In this document: positions 1 through 8,925 of the stretch, piece after piece
How positions within the stretch are numbered: the first letter of the stretch is position 1
How the letters are laid out: every line of letters begins with the position of its first letter
From: Paulinella micropora
Lineage: Eukaryota > Cercozoa > Imbricatea > Euglyphida
Length of the DNA: 21,729 bases
Reading direction: 5' to 3'
NCBI GenBank assembly: GCA_009731375.1
Contig: BJOX01000159.1
Span: 557,654-579,382, forward strand
Notes under the pieces: generated by a model
What the model saw: only the letters and a program-made list of their open reading frames with translations
What the model was told of the DNA's origin: nothing
Databases searched by the model: none
Position numbers and translations under genes: made by a program

Positions 1-1
1 C

Positions 2-2932
2 GGCGTATTAGTACTCATGATGCCCGACTTTACGAAACCGTTCGTAGTCGACACGGATGCATCTAAGTTTGCGATTGGCGCGGTGCTGCAACAAGAAGAT
101 GAGGAGAAAAAGTTGCGCCCGATCATGTTTATTAGTAGAAAGCTGTGTGCGGCGGAGCGAAATTACTGCACGCGACAGAGGGAGGCGTTGGCAGTAGTAT
201 GGGCTCTCAAGAGGCTCAGAGAATACTTGTGGGGAGGACCTCTATTCACGGTTAGGACCGATCATCACAACCTTCTTTGGTTGATGAATCATGAACAAAC
301 CGGCCGTTTGGCGCGGTGGCAAGCTTTCTTGTCATGTTTCAATTTCACGATGGTCTACTTACCGGGAAAGCGAAACGTAGTCGCTGATAGCCTTTCCAGG
401 CTAGAGTTTCAGTCGGAGGTGTCGGCTCTCGTATCATCAGTGGAGATGATGGACCTGTCCACGGACAAGGTATACGAGGTGAGCCACATAGAGGCGATGC
501 AGATGGCAAGAGGCGTTCGTTATGACCGCACGGGTCTACGATATAGTCCTCAAGGCCCGGAGCATGGCATATGCTGTGAGGCGCATGTTCTCGAAGACGC
601 TGAGTGGTCTTATGAGGCATACGAGAACGCGAAGGCGAATATAAAAGAAGAGGAGGAGACGACTGAGGTCTGTACTGAACCTCCACAGGAAAATCGAAGC
701 GAGCTTGATGAAGACCCGGAAAGGGTAGGAGTAAGGTTGGAGGACGGTACTATTCATATCGCCTCGCCTACCGCGTGGAGGCAGCAACAGGCGACGGATC
801 CGGAGTTCAAGGAGCTCATAACGTTATACAAGAACCCTAATGAGCTTAAAAAGACTCCACAGATCAAAGATCAGATGAAGGAGATGGCGTGGAGAGATGG
901 GCTATTGTGGTACAAGGGCCAGCATGGCAAATTTGCATCACAGCCTGACAAATGGACTCTCTGGGTACCAGAGAAGTTGAGGCGCTTTATATATGTCGCA
1001 GCCCATAACTGCCCCTTACTGGCACATCCGGGTCGACAAAGAACTCATTGGTTCATAGCGAGGCGATTTTGGTGGAAAGGGATGAAGGAGGAGATAGACA
1101 GGGAAGTGGACGCATGCATCCCATGCAAAACCACAAAGACACCGCTGAAGGCGAACTTTGGCCTGATCGGTACATTCCCGTTACACGCCGGGATGTTTGA
1201 ATTTTTACACATCGATCATGTGGGACCTTTCCCCGAATCGGCAGAAGGGTACAGATACCTTCTTACCGCAATAGATCGAGCCACCAATTATGTCTGGGTT
1301 GTTCCTGTTAAGGACGCTACAGGCAAGACAACTGCGGAGGCTCTGATCGATAGGATCGTCTCGCAGATCGGAGTGCCTAGAAAGATATGTTCTGATCGAG
1401 GTTCTGACTTTAATAATGAAGTCATCGACAGACTATCTAAGTACTACGGGATGAAATGGCAATATGTTACTGCCTATAACCCGAGAGCGAATGGCAAGAT
1501 CGAGCGGGTACATAGACCTCTCAAAGCCTCGCTTAAGATGTACTGTATGAAGAAGGAGAATCAGAGAGCCTGGGTGGAGGCAGCACCTTCATTTGCCTTT
1601 GCAATGAACTGTCTACCCTCATCGGCATTAGGAGGAGCCAGGAGCTCAGTCTCGCCATATCAATTGGTTTACGGCCGAGAGCCTAATATCCCAACCTCAC
1701 TTCTGCATCCAAAAGACACTTGGGCAGATGAGGATGAGTTGTTCGGGATGAGACTAAGAGCGAAGATGGAGGCGGAACAAATAGTTGCGGCGCACAGGGA
1801 GGCGGAGCGCAGAAAGACTGACGCACAAGGAGTGCGACAAGCGCACTTAGATCAAGTCCGTTTCCAGGTTGGGGATATTGTACTCTTGTACCATCCTCAA
1901 GTCCCTAAGGGGGTTAGCTCTAAGCTGTTTACCCACTGGAAAGGACCATACCAGATCATGGAACAGATGGGACCTCTGAATTATAAGATCAGGGGTAGAG
2001 GGAAGGTGCAGATTGTGAATGTTCGAAGGCTGATCAAATATGACCCCTTCTTACTTGAGGATGAATCCGTTGAGGAGGCGTTGAAACGGATGAAGGAGGA
2101 CTTCCAAGAGGTACCGCCTATACAGAAGGAGGATACCTTAGAGGAGGAGAATGCCTATCGGGCACCGGTCACGGAGAAGGAGGAGACCGAGAAGGAGAGT
2201 AAGGAAGACTCAAACCGCAAAAGCGCGGCGGGGACTCAGTCTAAAGCCCCCATAGTCCGCGGCGGTACGAAGGAGAAGTTCACGGAGGCGCAGAGGAGGA
2301 GAGCGCAAAACGATCTCATCTTCGACCAACCGAGGAAGGTGGCAAGGTCGACGCGAGCGACGGATGTCCATGGAGGAGGAGGGGAGAAGGACACTAACCC
2401 GAACGCGGGTAATGTGGACATTCGACATGTGCGATGGAAGGAAGGAGAGGCGATTGCGGCCATCAAGTGGGTCCGAGACGCTTTTTATCTGTTGAGACCG
2501 GCAGAATCTCATGTTGCCGATGACACTCTCTCAGATCTTTATCTCATGCGAGCTGTGGCGGTCCCGCAGACTACACGGGCAGCACGGACATCGAAGAGAT
2601 CCTTAGCAGCAAAAACGATACAACCGGTACTCCATTGTTGCAGAAGCATGGACCCTGTTGAGGATCCAAAAGCTAGACAATATTTACCGGTGTACAAAGA
2701 CGCGAAAAATCTCGAGACATGGGATGATACTATTACCCTTCGAGACAAAGACCACACTGCGTGGACTATTCAGTCACTGCCTAGAGGAGTGCTTGATATT
2801 CCTTTTGACTTATCTTTGGGCGCCATCCCTAACAAAATATGGGACATTCTGGAGGAGTCGAAGTTTGACTTGACTTTTGTTGGCGGCCCGCCACCTGGCA
2901 AAGGGGTTCGCGCAAGGCGACGAAGGCAGTAA
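2..2932 (+). CDS. pol: Ty3/gypsy retrotransposon Pol, 3' part (RNase H, integrase, C-terminal tail)
   Basis: This is the C-terminal half of a Ty3/gypsy polyprotein. The frame is open to the left edge, so the protease and most of reverse transcriptase lie outside the window. Residues are counted from the Met at base 17. The RNase H domain spans about 5-128, with acidic residues D14 (in VDTDAS), E56, D82 (in RTDHHNL) and D124 (in NVVADSLSR). The integrase zinc finger is H330-x6-H337-x29-C367-x2-C370. The catalytic core has D400, D460 and E496, with exactly 35 residues between the last two, the classic D,D35E spacing. A GPY/F module follows at G643-P644-Y645. No chromodomain is evident. Residues ~690-971 form a charged, low-complexity tail ending in a basic run, with no domain I recognise. 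The stop is TAA. All catalytic residues are present and there is no internal stop, so the copy may be young. The RNase H would remove template RNA and the integrase would insert the cDNA. Confidence 0.95.
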   Translation, partial: GVLVLMMPDFTKPFVVDTDASKFAIGAVLQQEDEEKKLRPIMFISRKLCAAERNYCTRQREALAVVWALKRLREYLWGGPLFTVRTDHHNLLWLMNHEQTGRLARWQAFLSCFNFTMVYLPGKRNVVADSLSRLEFQSEVSALVSSVEMMDLSTDKVYEVSHIEAMQMARGVRYDRTGLRYSPQGPEHGICCEAHVLEDAEWSYEAYENAKANIKEEEETTEVCTEPPQENRSELDEDPERVGVRLEDGTIHIASPTAWRQQQATDPEFKELITLYKNPNELKKTPQIKDQMKEMAWRDGLLWYKGQHGKFASQPDKWTLWVPEKLRRFIYVAAHNCPLLAHPGRQRTHWFIARRFWWKGMKEEIDREVDACIPCKTTKTPLKANFGLIGTFPLHAGMFEFLHIDHVGPFPESAEGYRYLLTAIDRATNYVWVVPVKDATGKTTAEALIDRIVSQIGVPRKICSDRGSDFNNEVIDRLSKYYGMKWQYVTAYNPRANGKIERVHRPLKASLKMYCMKKENQRAWVEAAPSFAFAMNCLPSSALGGARSSVSPYQLVYGREPNIPTSLLHPKDTWADEDELFGMRLRAKMEAEQIVAAHREAERRKTDAQGVRQAHLDQVRFQVGDIVLLYHPQVPKGVSSKLFTHWKGPYQIMEQMGPLNYKIRGRGKVQIVNVRRLIKYDPFLLEDESVEEALKRMKEDFQEVPPIQKEDTLEEENAYRAPVTEKEETEKESKEDSNRKSAAGTQSKAPIVRGGTKEKFTEAQRRRAQNDLIFDQPRKVARSTRATDVHGGGGEKDTNPNAGNVDIRHVRWKEGEAIAAIKWVRDAFYLLRPAESHVADDTLSDLYLMRAVAVPQTTRAARTSKRSLAAKTIQPVLHCCRSMDPVEDPKARQYLPVYKDAKNLETWDDTITLRDKDHTAWTIQSLPRGVLDIPFDLSLGAIPNKIWDILEESKFDLTFVGGPPPGKGVRARRRRQ

Positions 2933-3434
2933 GTGACATTTCTTTCTTTTATCACGCGTCGGACATTGAAAGCTGCATGTGGATTAATCTCATAGTGCCC
3001 ATGTCAGATCATGTCTTATTAAAATGTTTTTAACCATTCAGTGTTGTTACTTGGCATTTTTATCGCAACATATGAGTGCGAGGGTCAATCGGCAAATGGA
3101 TACGACACCGTATAAGGGGATTGCTTGTGAGTTTAGCAATGGTGTTCCTGGTACGACCCTGCTTCAAGTATACAGGGTGATGTTCTCAAAAAATGTTCTC
3201 ATAGTAGACATATTAATTTTTTTTTTGGATATACTTAATATCGTCATACCAGCACGGTCCGTCTCTACTTGTGTCGGCATATCGCATGGTCGGGCTCACT
3301 CACCCCGGCTTTGGATATAGTTATTAGGTCTGGCCCCCTAGTACTATATTAAGGTAACCGATTGAATACAAGGGTATGTTATTAAAAGACAATGTATTTA
3401 CTGATCGGAAGTGTTTTTGGAGAAGGAGAAAAAT
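2933..3434. other. Non-coding 3' flank of the Ty3 element, possible polypurine tract
   Basis: No convincing gene lies here; the open frame at 3024-3320 has no recognisable content. A purine run at 3419-3433 (GGAGAAGGAGAAAAA) could be the polypurine tract that normally sits just upstream of the 3' LTR. The sequence then enters a gap at 3435, so no LTR can be shown. The stretch is AT-rich compared with the pol gene. Confidence 0.35.
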
Positions 3435-3444
3435 NNNNNNNNNN
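3435..3444. other. Assembly gap (10 N)
   Basis: Ten N at a scaffold join. It separates the retroelement side from the AT-rich virus-like module, so their adjacency is not proven by continuous sequence. Confidence 0.99.
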
Positions 3445-3473
3445 ATGAAAGGGAGGGAAAGAGGATGAAAGAG

Positions 3474-3518
3474 AGGATTTGAAAGGGTTTGAACGGCTGA
3501 AAGGATTTGAACGGGTGA
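3474..3518 (+). repeat. Short degenerate direct repeats upstream of the AT-rich module
   Basis: Two copies of a unit like AGGATTTGAAxGGG, at 3474-3487 and 3502-3515, flank a related GTTTGAACGG. They lie in a purine-rich stretch (3445-3520). The role is unknown. They resemble in style the tcgttcaa repeats that precede the first gene of the module. Confidence 0.45.
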
Positions 3519-3709
3519 ATCATTATCAAAACAACGGGATACGATAAAGGGGAATGAATAAGCATATTTTAACCCGTTTGTGGTGTTAGGGAGGGTGAGT
3601 TGTTAGAGTTTGAATGCTAGGGCTTTTATTCATGCGGCACCCCGCGTCGCGTCGTGTTGTTGCTTTTATCTCATAATTAATTATTATATTTTCATAATTT
3701 TTTTAATCG

Positions 3710-3717
3710 TATAAATA
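3710..3717 (+). promoter_or_regulatory. TATA box, copy 1 (TATAAATA)
   Basis: A consensus-like TATAAATA lies 52 bases before the ATG at 3770. Between them sits a four-fold degenerate repeat of tcgttcaa. The same arrangement occurs in copy 2. Confidence 0.5.
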
Positions 3718-3769
3718 TACACCCGCCCCCGATATCGTTTAATCGTTCAATCGCTCAATCGTTCAATCC

Positions 3770-4199
3770 ATGAACCTCACCCGCGCTCAGTTTCTTGAAA
3801 TTGATAAATATTCAAATCTCAAATTCAAGATTAAGCGAACTCAAAAAGATGATTTCAAACTGATGACAAAGCTCCAANNNNNNNNNNGTATCTTCGGGGA
3901 TTGTAACAACTCAAAAAGATGATTTCAAACTGATGACAAAGCTTCAAACAGTGATATCTCAAAGATACAGTTCAGCAAGTAATCCGATATACACCGCACA
4001 GTCGGGCGATTTGTTGATTAAGTTTTATAAAGTCAATAATTTCAAATTCATTGAAAACGGTCTTTATAATTTTGAATTCAAGACGGTCGAGAAAGAAGCC
4101 GAGGCGAACAAAAAGAAGTATATCGTGATCAAAATCACAAACACCCCCGAATTTGTAGAATTAGCCGAAACAACTGAGAAAGATGTCTCCCTCATATAA
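3770..4199 (+). pseudogene. Gap-interrupted first copy of the 119-residue orphan
   Basis: The first 36 codons (3770-3877) match the intact copy at 4706-5065. A 10-N gap and 20 unrelated bases then intervene, and the sequence resumes by repeating the previous ~40 bases, so the rest is read in another frame up to the TAA at 4199. The repeated block on both sides of the gap shows that two overlapping reads or contigs were joined without merging. The gene is therefore probably intact in reality; the break is an assembly effect. Confidence 0.75.
3878..3887. other. Assembly gap (10 N) with overlapping flanks
   Basis: The ~40 bases left of the gap recur 20 bases after it (3908-3947), differing by one base (CTCC against CTTC). 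The overlap indicates that the true gap is negative in length. Confidence 0.97.
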
Positions 4200-4412
4200 C
4201 CCCGCCGAAGATATACGAGCAAATATTTATTTAATTTTTTTTATATTTAAACATAATATACAAGCAAATATTTATTTTTATTCTAAACAAGAAAATATAT
4301 GAACATTATATATAAGCACATATAACAACAGGCAAATATTTATTTTTATTCTAAACAAAAAAATATATAAGTACATATATATAAGCACGGAGGAAAACAG
4401 GAACGGCAAAAA

Positions 4413-4505
4413 ATGGATTTCAAAACAATTGACTACAAGGACCCCGAGGACCTAATAAGCAAAATTAAGGCTATAACTAAGAATTATTCTGAAAGCCTTA
4501 TAACA
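4413..4505 (+). CDS. 5' fragment of the recombinase gene, copy 1
   Basis: The ATG at 4413 begins the same protein as the one at 5279. Thirty-one codons are present before the gap at 4506 cuts it. It belongs to the duplicated left end and carries no separate information. Confidence 0.8.
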
Positions 4506-4515
4506 NNNNNNNNNN
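4506..4515. other. Assembly gap (10 N) between the two copies
   Basis: The gap separates near-identical copies of about 0.9 kb that share the same orientation. Confidence 0.99.
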
Positions 4516-4645
4516 GTGGTGTTAGGGAGGGTGAGTTGTTAGAGTTTGAATGCTAGGGCTTTTATTCATGCGGCACCCCGCGTCGCGTCGTGTTGTTGCT
4601 TTTATCTCATAATTAATTATTATATTTTCATAATTTTTTTAATCG

Positions 4646-4653
4646 TATAAATA
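4646..4653 (+). promoter_or_regulatory. TATA box, copy 2 (TATAAATA)
   Basis: TATAAATA lies 52 bases upstream of the ATG at 4706. An AT-rich stretch containing the palindrome ATAATTAATTAT sits just before it, and the tcgttcaa repeats follow it. This is a plausible core promoter for the first gene. Confidence 0.5.
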
Positions 4654-4670
4654 TACACCCGCCCCCGACA

Positions 4671-4705
4671 TCGTTTAATCGTTCAATCGTTCAATCGTTC
4701 AATCC
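4671..4705 (+). repeat. Four-fold tcgttcaa repeat before the start codon
   Basis: The octamer-like unit TCGTTCAA repeats about four times directly up to the ATG at 4706; the first unit reads tcgtttaa. Copy 1 has the same array with one unit changed to TCGCTCAA. It may act in transcription start or as a protein-binding array, but this is inference. Confidence 0.6.
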
Positions 4706-5065
4706 ATGAACCTCACCCGCGCTCAGTTTCTTGAAATTGATAAATATTCAAATCTCAAATTCAAGATTAAGCGAACTCAAAAAGATGATTTCAAACTGAT
4801 GACAAAGCTCCAAACAGTGATATCTCAAAGATACAGTTCAGCAAGTAATCCGATATACACCGCACAGTCGGGCGATTTGTTGATTAAGTTTTATAAAGTC
4901 AATAATTTCAAATTCATTGAAAACGGTCTTTATAATTTTGAATTCAAGACGGTCGAGAAAGAAGCCGAGGCGAACAAAAAGAAGTATATCGTGATCAAAA
5001 TCACAAACACCCCCGAATTTGTAGAATTAGCCGAAACGACTGAGAAAGATGTCTCCCTCATATAA
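4706..5065 (+). CDS. 119-residue orphan, first gene of the AT-rich module
   Basis: I do not recognise this protein. It is Lys-rich and has no signal peptide or membrane segment. Its middle part alternates hydrophobic and polar residues (about residues 58-104, including LLIKFYKVNNFKF and YIVIKITNTPEF), as expected for a small beta-rich fold. An OB-fold or other nucleic-acid-binding role is a guess based on that and on its neighbours. The start is the first ATG after a TATA box and a short repeat array, and the stop is TAA. It is followed after 213 bases by the recombinase gene on the same strand. A second copy, broken by a gap, lies at 3770-4199. Confidence 0.7.
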   Translation: MNLTRAQFLEIDKYSNLKFKIKRTQKDDFKLMTKLQTVISQRYSSASNPIYTAQSGDLLIKFYKVNNFKFIENGLYNFEFKTVEKEAEANKKKYIVIKITNTPEFVELAETTEKDVSLI

Positions 5066-5085
5066 CCCCGCCGAAGATATACGAG

Positions 5086-5256
5086 CAAATATTTATTTAA
5101 TTTTTTTTATATTTAAACATAATATACAAGCAAATATTTATTTTTATTCTAAACAAGAAAATATATGAACATTATATATAAGCACATATAACAACAGGCA
5201 AATATTTATTTTTATTCTAAACAAAAAAATATATAAGTACATATATATAAGCACGG
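5086..5256 (+). repeat. AT-rich tandem repeats in the leader of the recombinase gene
   Basis: Three units each begin with CAAATATTTATTT, at 5086, 5131 and 5199. The last two are about 68 and 58 bases long and closely alike, sharing TTCTAAACAA and TATATAAGCAC. The array fills most of the space between the orphan and the recombinase. The TATATAAG in the last unit lies about 30 bases before the ATG at 5279 and could serve as its TATA element. The element CATATAACAACA at 5185-5196 recurs at 6557-6568 before the nuclease gene. Confidence 0.65.
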
Positions 5257-5278
5257 AGGAAAACAGGAACGGCAAAAA

Positions 5279-6540
5279 ATGGATTTCAAAACAATTGACT
5301 ACAAGGACCCCGAGGACCTAATAAGCAAAATTAAGGCTATAACTAAGAATTATTCTGAAAGCCTTATAACACTGCTGATTGACCTTATACGGCAAAAGGG
5401 CGGCAATCAAACATATTTAAAAAAGAATTTACAATGGACTTTAAACACACTTCAACATATTGAAAAAGTAAATACGAAAGATGCTTATTTAACGAGGCTA
5501 AGAAAGGCATTCAAAGAACAGCACCCGACCAAAGAGGCCGAAATAAACAAGGAGCTAAAATTAACAGACGAAGAACGAGCCAAAAAGGCAACAACGCAAA
5601 TTAAACAGCGAAACAAGAATTTAAAAGAAATCAAGAATTATGAGCCCGCAACCGTTTTCAAGATTATGGACACGTTGAACAAGTCAGGCAAAATGACAGA
5701 CCTTATAATATTGCTTCAATTAGCAACGGGCCGCCGACTCATTGAAGTTTTAAGAATACGGGCACACCACCAGAAGCAAAAGAGCAAAAGGGCTATATAG
5801 TTATTGATAAAGTAGCCAAAGACAAGAAGGGCGCAATTAATAACATTGAAGTCCCCTTAATTCATATGTCATATAACGATATGCGGACAGCGTGGGAAGC
5901 AGTGCGGGAGGCACTAACCGATGAAGACAAAAAGAAAACAAATCAAGCACTGACCAACAAATATGACGCGAGAATTTCAAAACGAATGCGCGAATTATTC
6001 AACGACGATAAAGCAACGTCTCATTTAGCGCGCAAAGTCTATGGCGCTTTAGCTTACAGGGAATACGCCCCCGCGAATATGGACAGAAGTGTATTTTTAT
6101 CGAAAGTGCTGGGGCACGTTGAAGAAAGCGAAGCAAGCAGAAATTATGCTAACATAAAAGCACGAACCCCCGCAATAGCAACCGAAACACAAGCACGGCA
6201 AGCACTGGACAAGTTAGAAAACAAAATAAACAATTTAGAAGACAAATTAGAAGGATTGAACGCAAATCTCCCGCAAAATGTGATAGATGCCTTAGCGATT
6301 ATCAAAGCAATGAAAGACAGAAAGCTGAATATAAGCAACAGAAAAATAAGAGAGTATGCGAGGGTGGGAAGTATAAAAGCAAAATTCATAAATGATATAG
6401 CCAAAGGCAAACAACCGCACGAAGCCGGACAAATAAAGCAAAGAAAGAAGAATGATGAGGGGCCAATATTAAGACGAAGTGAGCGAGTTAAGGCACGAGA
6501 TAACAAACAAGCAGAGCAGAAGCAAAAAAAAATGAAATAA
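5279..6540 (+). pseudogene. Protelomerase-like tyrosine recombinase, split by one frameshift
   Basis: Two overlapping frames together encode one tyrosine recombinase of about 420 residues. The first frame (5279-5800) carries the first catalytic Arg in TGRRLIEVL at 5726-5752. The reading then moves by one base (-1) between about 5746 and 5800, and the second frame runs from there to the TAA at 6540. It contains the second motif HLAR (His 6022, Arg 6031), the LGH motif (His 6115) and the nucleophile Tyr at 6145 in NYANIK. The 27-residue spacing between that Arg and the LGH His, together with the FLSKVLGH wording, resembles telomere resolvases more than XerC/D, where the spacing is shorter. A leucine-zipper-like helix (6202-6264) and a basic tail of about 80 residues follow. 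Such enzymes cut and rejoin DNA through a covalent 3'-phosphotyrosine; protelomerases make hairpin ends. The frameshift may be a sequencing error, decay, or less likely programmed. The family-level call is firm; the protelomerase subclass is inferred. Confidence 0.78.
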
Positions 6541-6556
6541 CATTTAAACATAACAA

Positions 6557-6577
6557 CATATAACAACATATAACAAT
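6557..6577 (+). promoter_or_regulatory. Repeated ATAACAACAT leader motif before the nuclease gene
   Basis: Between the recombinase stop (6540) and the nuclease ATG (6578), ATAACAA occurs three times in close succession. CATATAACAACA at 6557-6568 is identical to 5185-5196 in the leader of the recombinase gene. A shared promoter element for this module is a reasonable inference. Confidence 0.4.
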
Positions 6578-7225
6578 ATGGAACGACGGCAGCAAGATTT
6601 TACAAAAGCTAAAACATATGTTTTAAGAAGCCCGAATATAGATAAAGTATATGTCGGAAGCACTACACAAACATTAGCACAAAGATTAGGACAGCATAAG
6701 AAAAATTATAAACGATGGAAGGAGGGAAAATACGGTCCTATGAGTTGTTTTGAATTATTTGATGCGGGCGATGTGTATATTGAATTATTACAAGCTTTTG
6801 AAGAATGTAAGAACAGAGAACAATTAAGAAAACACGAAGGGGAAGCAATACGAAGCACAGCAAACTGCATAAACCGATGTTTAGCAGGAAGAACCAAAAA
6901 AGAATATTACGAAGATAATAAAGATAAAATAGCGGAACGAGACAGGCGATATTATGAAGAAAATAAAACAAAAGTATTAGAAAGGCAGAAGCAATATCAC
7001 GAAGATAATAAAGAAAAAAGAACACAATATACTAAGCAATATTATAAAGATAATACAGAACAATTGAAGCAATACCAGCGTAATTATCGTAAATCAAATA
7101 AAGAAAATTTACAACTTTATCAACAACAAAATAAAGAAAAAAAGAACGAGCAACGACGGCAACGACGGCAACGAAAAAAAGCAGAAGCAGAAGCAGAGCA
7201 AGCGGAAGCAAATGGCGAAAATTAA
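6578..7225 (+). CDS. GIY-YIG family endonuclease with repeated charged tail
   Basis: The N-terminal ~105 residues match the GIY-YIG nuclease fold. The paired motif is TYV (13-15) and YVG (25-27), the catalytic Arg is R36 in QRLGQH, and the metal-binding Glu is E87 or E89 in HEGEAI, followed by CIN and AGRTKKEYYEDN. The family makes single- or double-strand cuts using one metal ion, and free-standing forms are common as homing or repair-like nucleases in large DNA viruses of protists, virophage-like elements and polinton-like viruses. Residues ~108-190 are about six repeats of 15-18 residues of the form YYEDNKEK, very charged and probably helical. The C-terminus is Arg/Lys- then Ala/Glu-rich. 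The ATG is the first after the repeated ATAACAA leader; the stop is TAA. It is the third plus-strand gene of the module, 37 bases after the recombinase, suggesting joint inheritance. Confidence 0.88.
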   Translation: MERRQQDFTKAKTYVLRSPNIDKVYVGSTTQTLAQRLGQHKKNYKRWKEGKYGPMSCFELFDAGDVYIELLQAFEECKNREQLRKHEGEAIRSTANCINRCLAGRTKKEYYEDNKDKIAERDRRYYEENKTKVLERQKQYHEDNKEKRTQYTKQYYKDNTEQLKQYQRNYRKSNKENLQLYQQQNKEKKNEQRRQRRQRKKAEAEAEQAEANGEN

Positions 7226-7469
7226 GGAAATGAGCAATTATTTTTTTGATAGAGCCAGAGCCGGAGCCGCCAATTTTTGCAGGCTTTTGTCCGGCCGTAT
7301 TTTGTCAAAAGCAGAAAAGAGAAAAGAAGACTATTTTTTTTTTTTGTATATGTACCCCCGCGGGCACGGTATATGAAGCCCTGAGGCCGTTTAAGTCTGT
7401 TTTTTGTTTGTTTGTATATCTGCGACCCTTTTTTTAAGCCGTTAGAGCTGTTTAGAGCCATTCTCAGCA

Positions 7470-7472
<3 letters not shown>
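7226..7472. other. Non-coding right flank of the AT-rich module
   Basis: No gene is recognised. The stretch has an A/T-run-rich part (a T run near 7335) followed by more GC-balanced sequence, so the module's right boundary probably lies in it. No inverted counterpart of the left end could be seen by eye. Confidence 0.4.

Positions 7473-7516
<44 letters not shown>
7473..7516. repeat. (TA)22 microsatellite
   Basis: An uninterrupted run of TA dinucleotides, about 22 units. It is self-complementary and could extrude as a cruciform. It also marks the beginning of the simple-repeat-dominated part of the window. Confidence 0.95.
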
Positions 7517-7518
<2 letters not shown>

Positions 7519-7546
7519 TTTGCGATGAAAACGCAATGAATCGTGA

Positions 7547-7869
7547 TCAATTTTTCTCCTGGCCGATCTTCTTCAAAAACGCTTCTTGGAGAAGAATGCT
7601 GAAGCTTTTGGACTAGACATTTCCAAAAACAATTCCGACATGATCGAGGCTATGCAACGCCTGACATCCCTTTCCACAAGCATCCTCTCCCGTTTGGGTT
7701 TGCTGGAAAGTGACGTCAAGTCACTTGCTAGACCTTGTCCTCCAGAGGTGTTTTTTGTGCCTCCTTCGGCCGTGCCACGACGCAAACGTAGACATCCACC
7801 TCCGGAGCCTTCCAAAAGCCCTGGTAGCAAGAAGCCAAAGTCGTCCCCTGCCCCTTCCATAAATAGATA

Positions 7870-7870
<1 letters not shown>
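7547..7870 (+). pseudogene. Coding-like remnant ahead of the CATA array
   Basis: After the TGA at 7544 a frame stays open into the microsatellite. It starts with a helix-like segment (LLQKRFLEKNAEAFGLDI near 7568-7621, then an amphipathic stretch to about 7730). It continues with a Pro-rich and basic section containing PRRKRRH and GSKKPKS, which look like nuclear-targeting signals. No in-frame ATG starts it before 7640. It could be an exon or a broken 3' end whose tail is now repeat sequence. The minus strand is open here too, so coding is not certain. No function can be assigned. Confidence 0.3.

Positions 7871-8923
<1,053 letters not shown>

Positions 8924-8925
<2 letters not shown>

Larger units (their letters stand above)
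3580..4505 (+). repeat. First copy of a duplicated module left end (gap-bounded)
   Basis: This stretch is nearly identical to 4516-5371. Both start with GTGGTGTTAGGGAGGG and both run to the same point inside the recombinase gene (GCCTTATAACA). The copies differ by a few substitutions, for example GATATCG against GACATCG upstream of the first gene. Copy 1 is 70 bases longer because of 10 N, 20 unrelated bases and a repeated 40-base block around 3878-3947. The duplication meets a 10-N join at 4506. It is therefore most easily explained as two unmerged alleles or contig ends, though a real tandem duplication is possible. Confidence 0.85.
4516..5371 (+). repeat. Second copy of the duplicated module left end
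   Basis: This is the partner of 3580-4505. It is internally gap-free and continues into the full recombinase gene, so it is the better reference copy of the module's left side. Confidence 0.85.

Noticed and set aside
345-787. Minus-strand frames inside the pol gene
   Set aside because: They overlap a gene with clear catalytic motifs on the plus strand and show no domain of their own.
3024-3320. 98-residue open frame after the Ty3 pol gene
   Set aside because: No recognisable family, AT-driven composition, and it falls where the retroelement's untranslated 3' region is expected.
7473-7516. (TA)22 as the hairpin-telomere target of the recombinase
   Set aside because: Any TA run is self-complementary. 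There is no specific palindrome with unique arms around it, so it cannot be told from an ordinary microsatellite.
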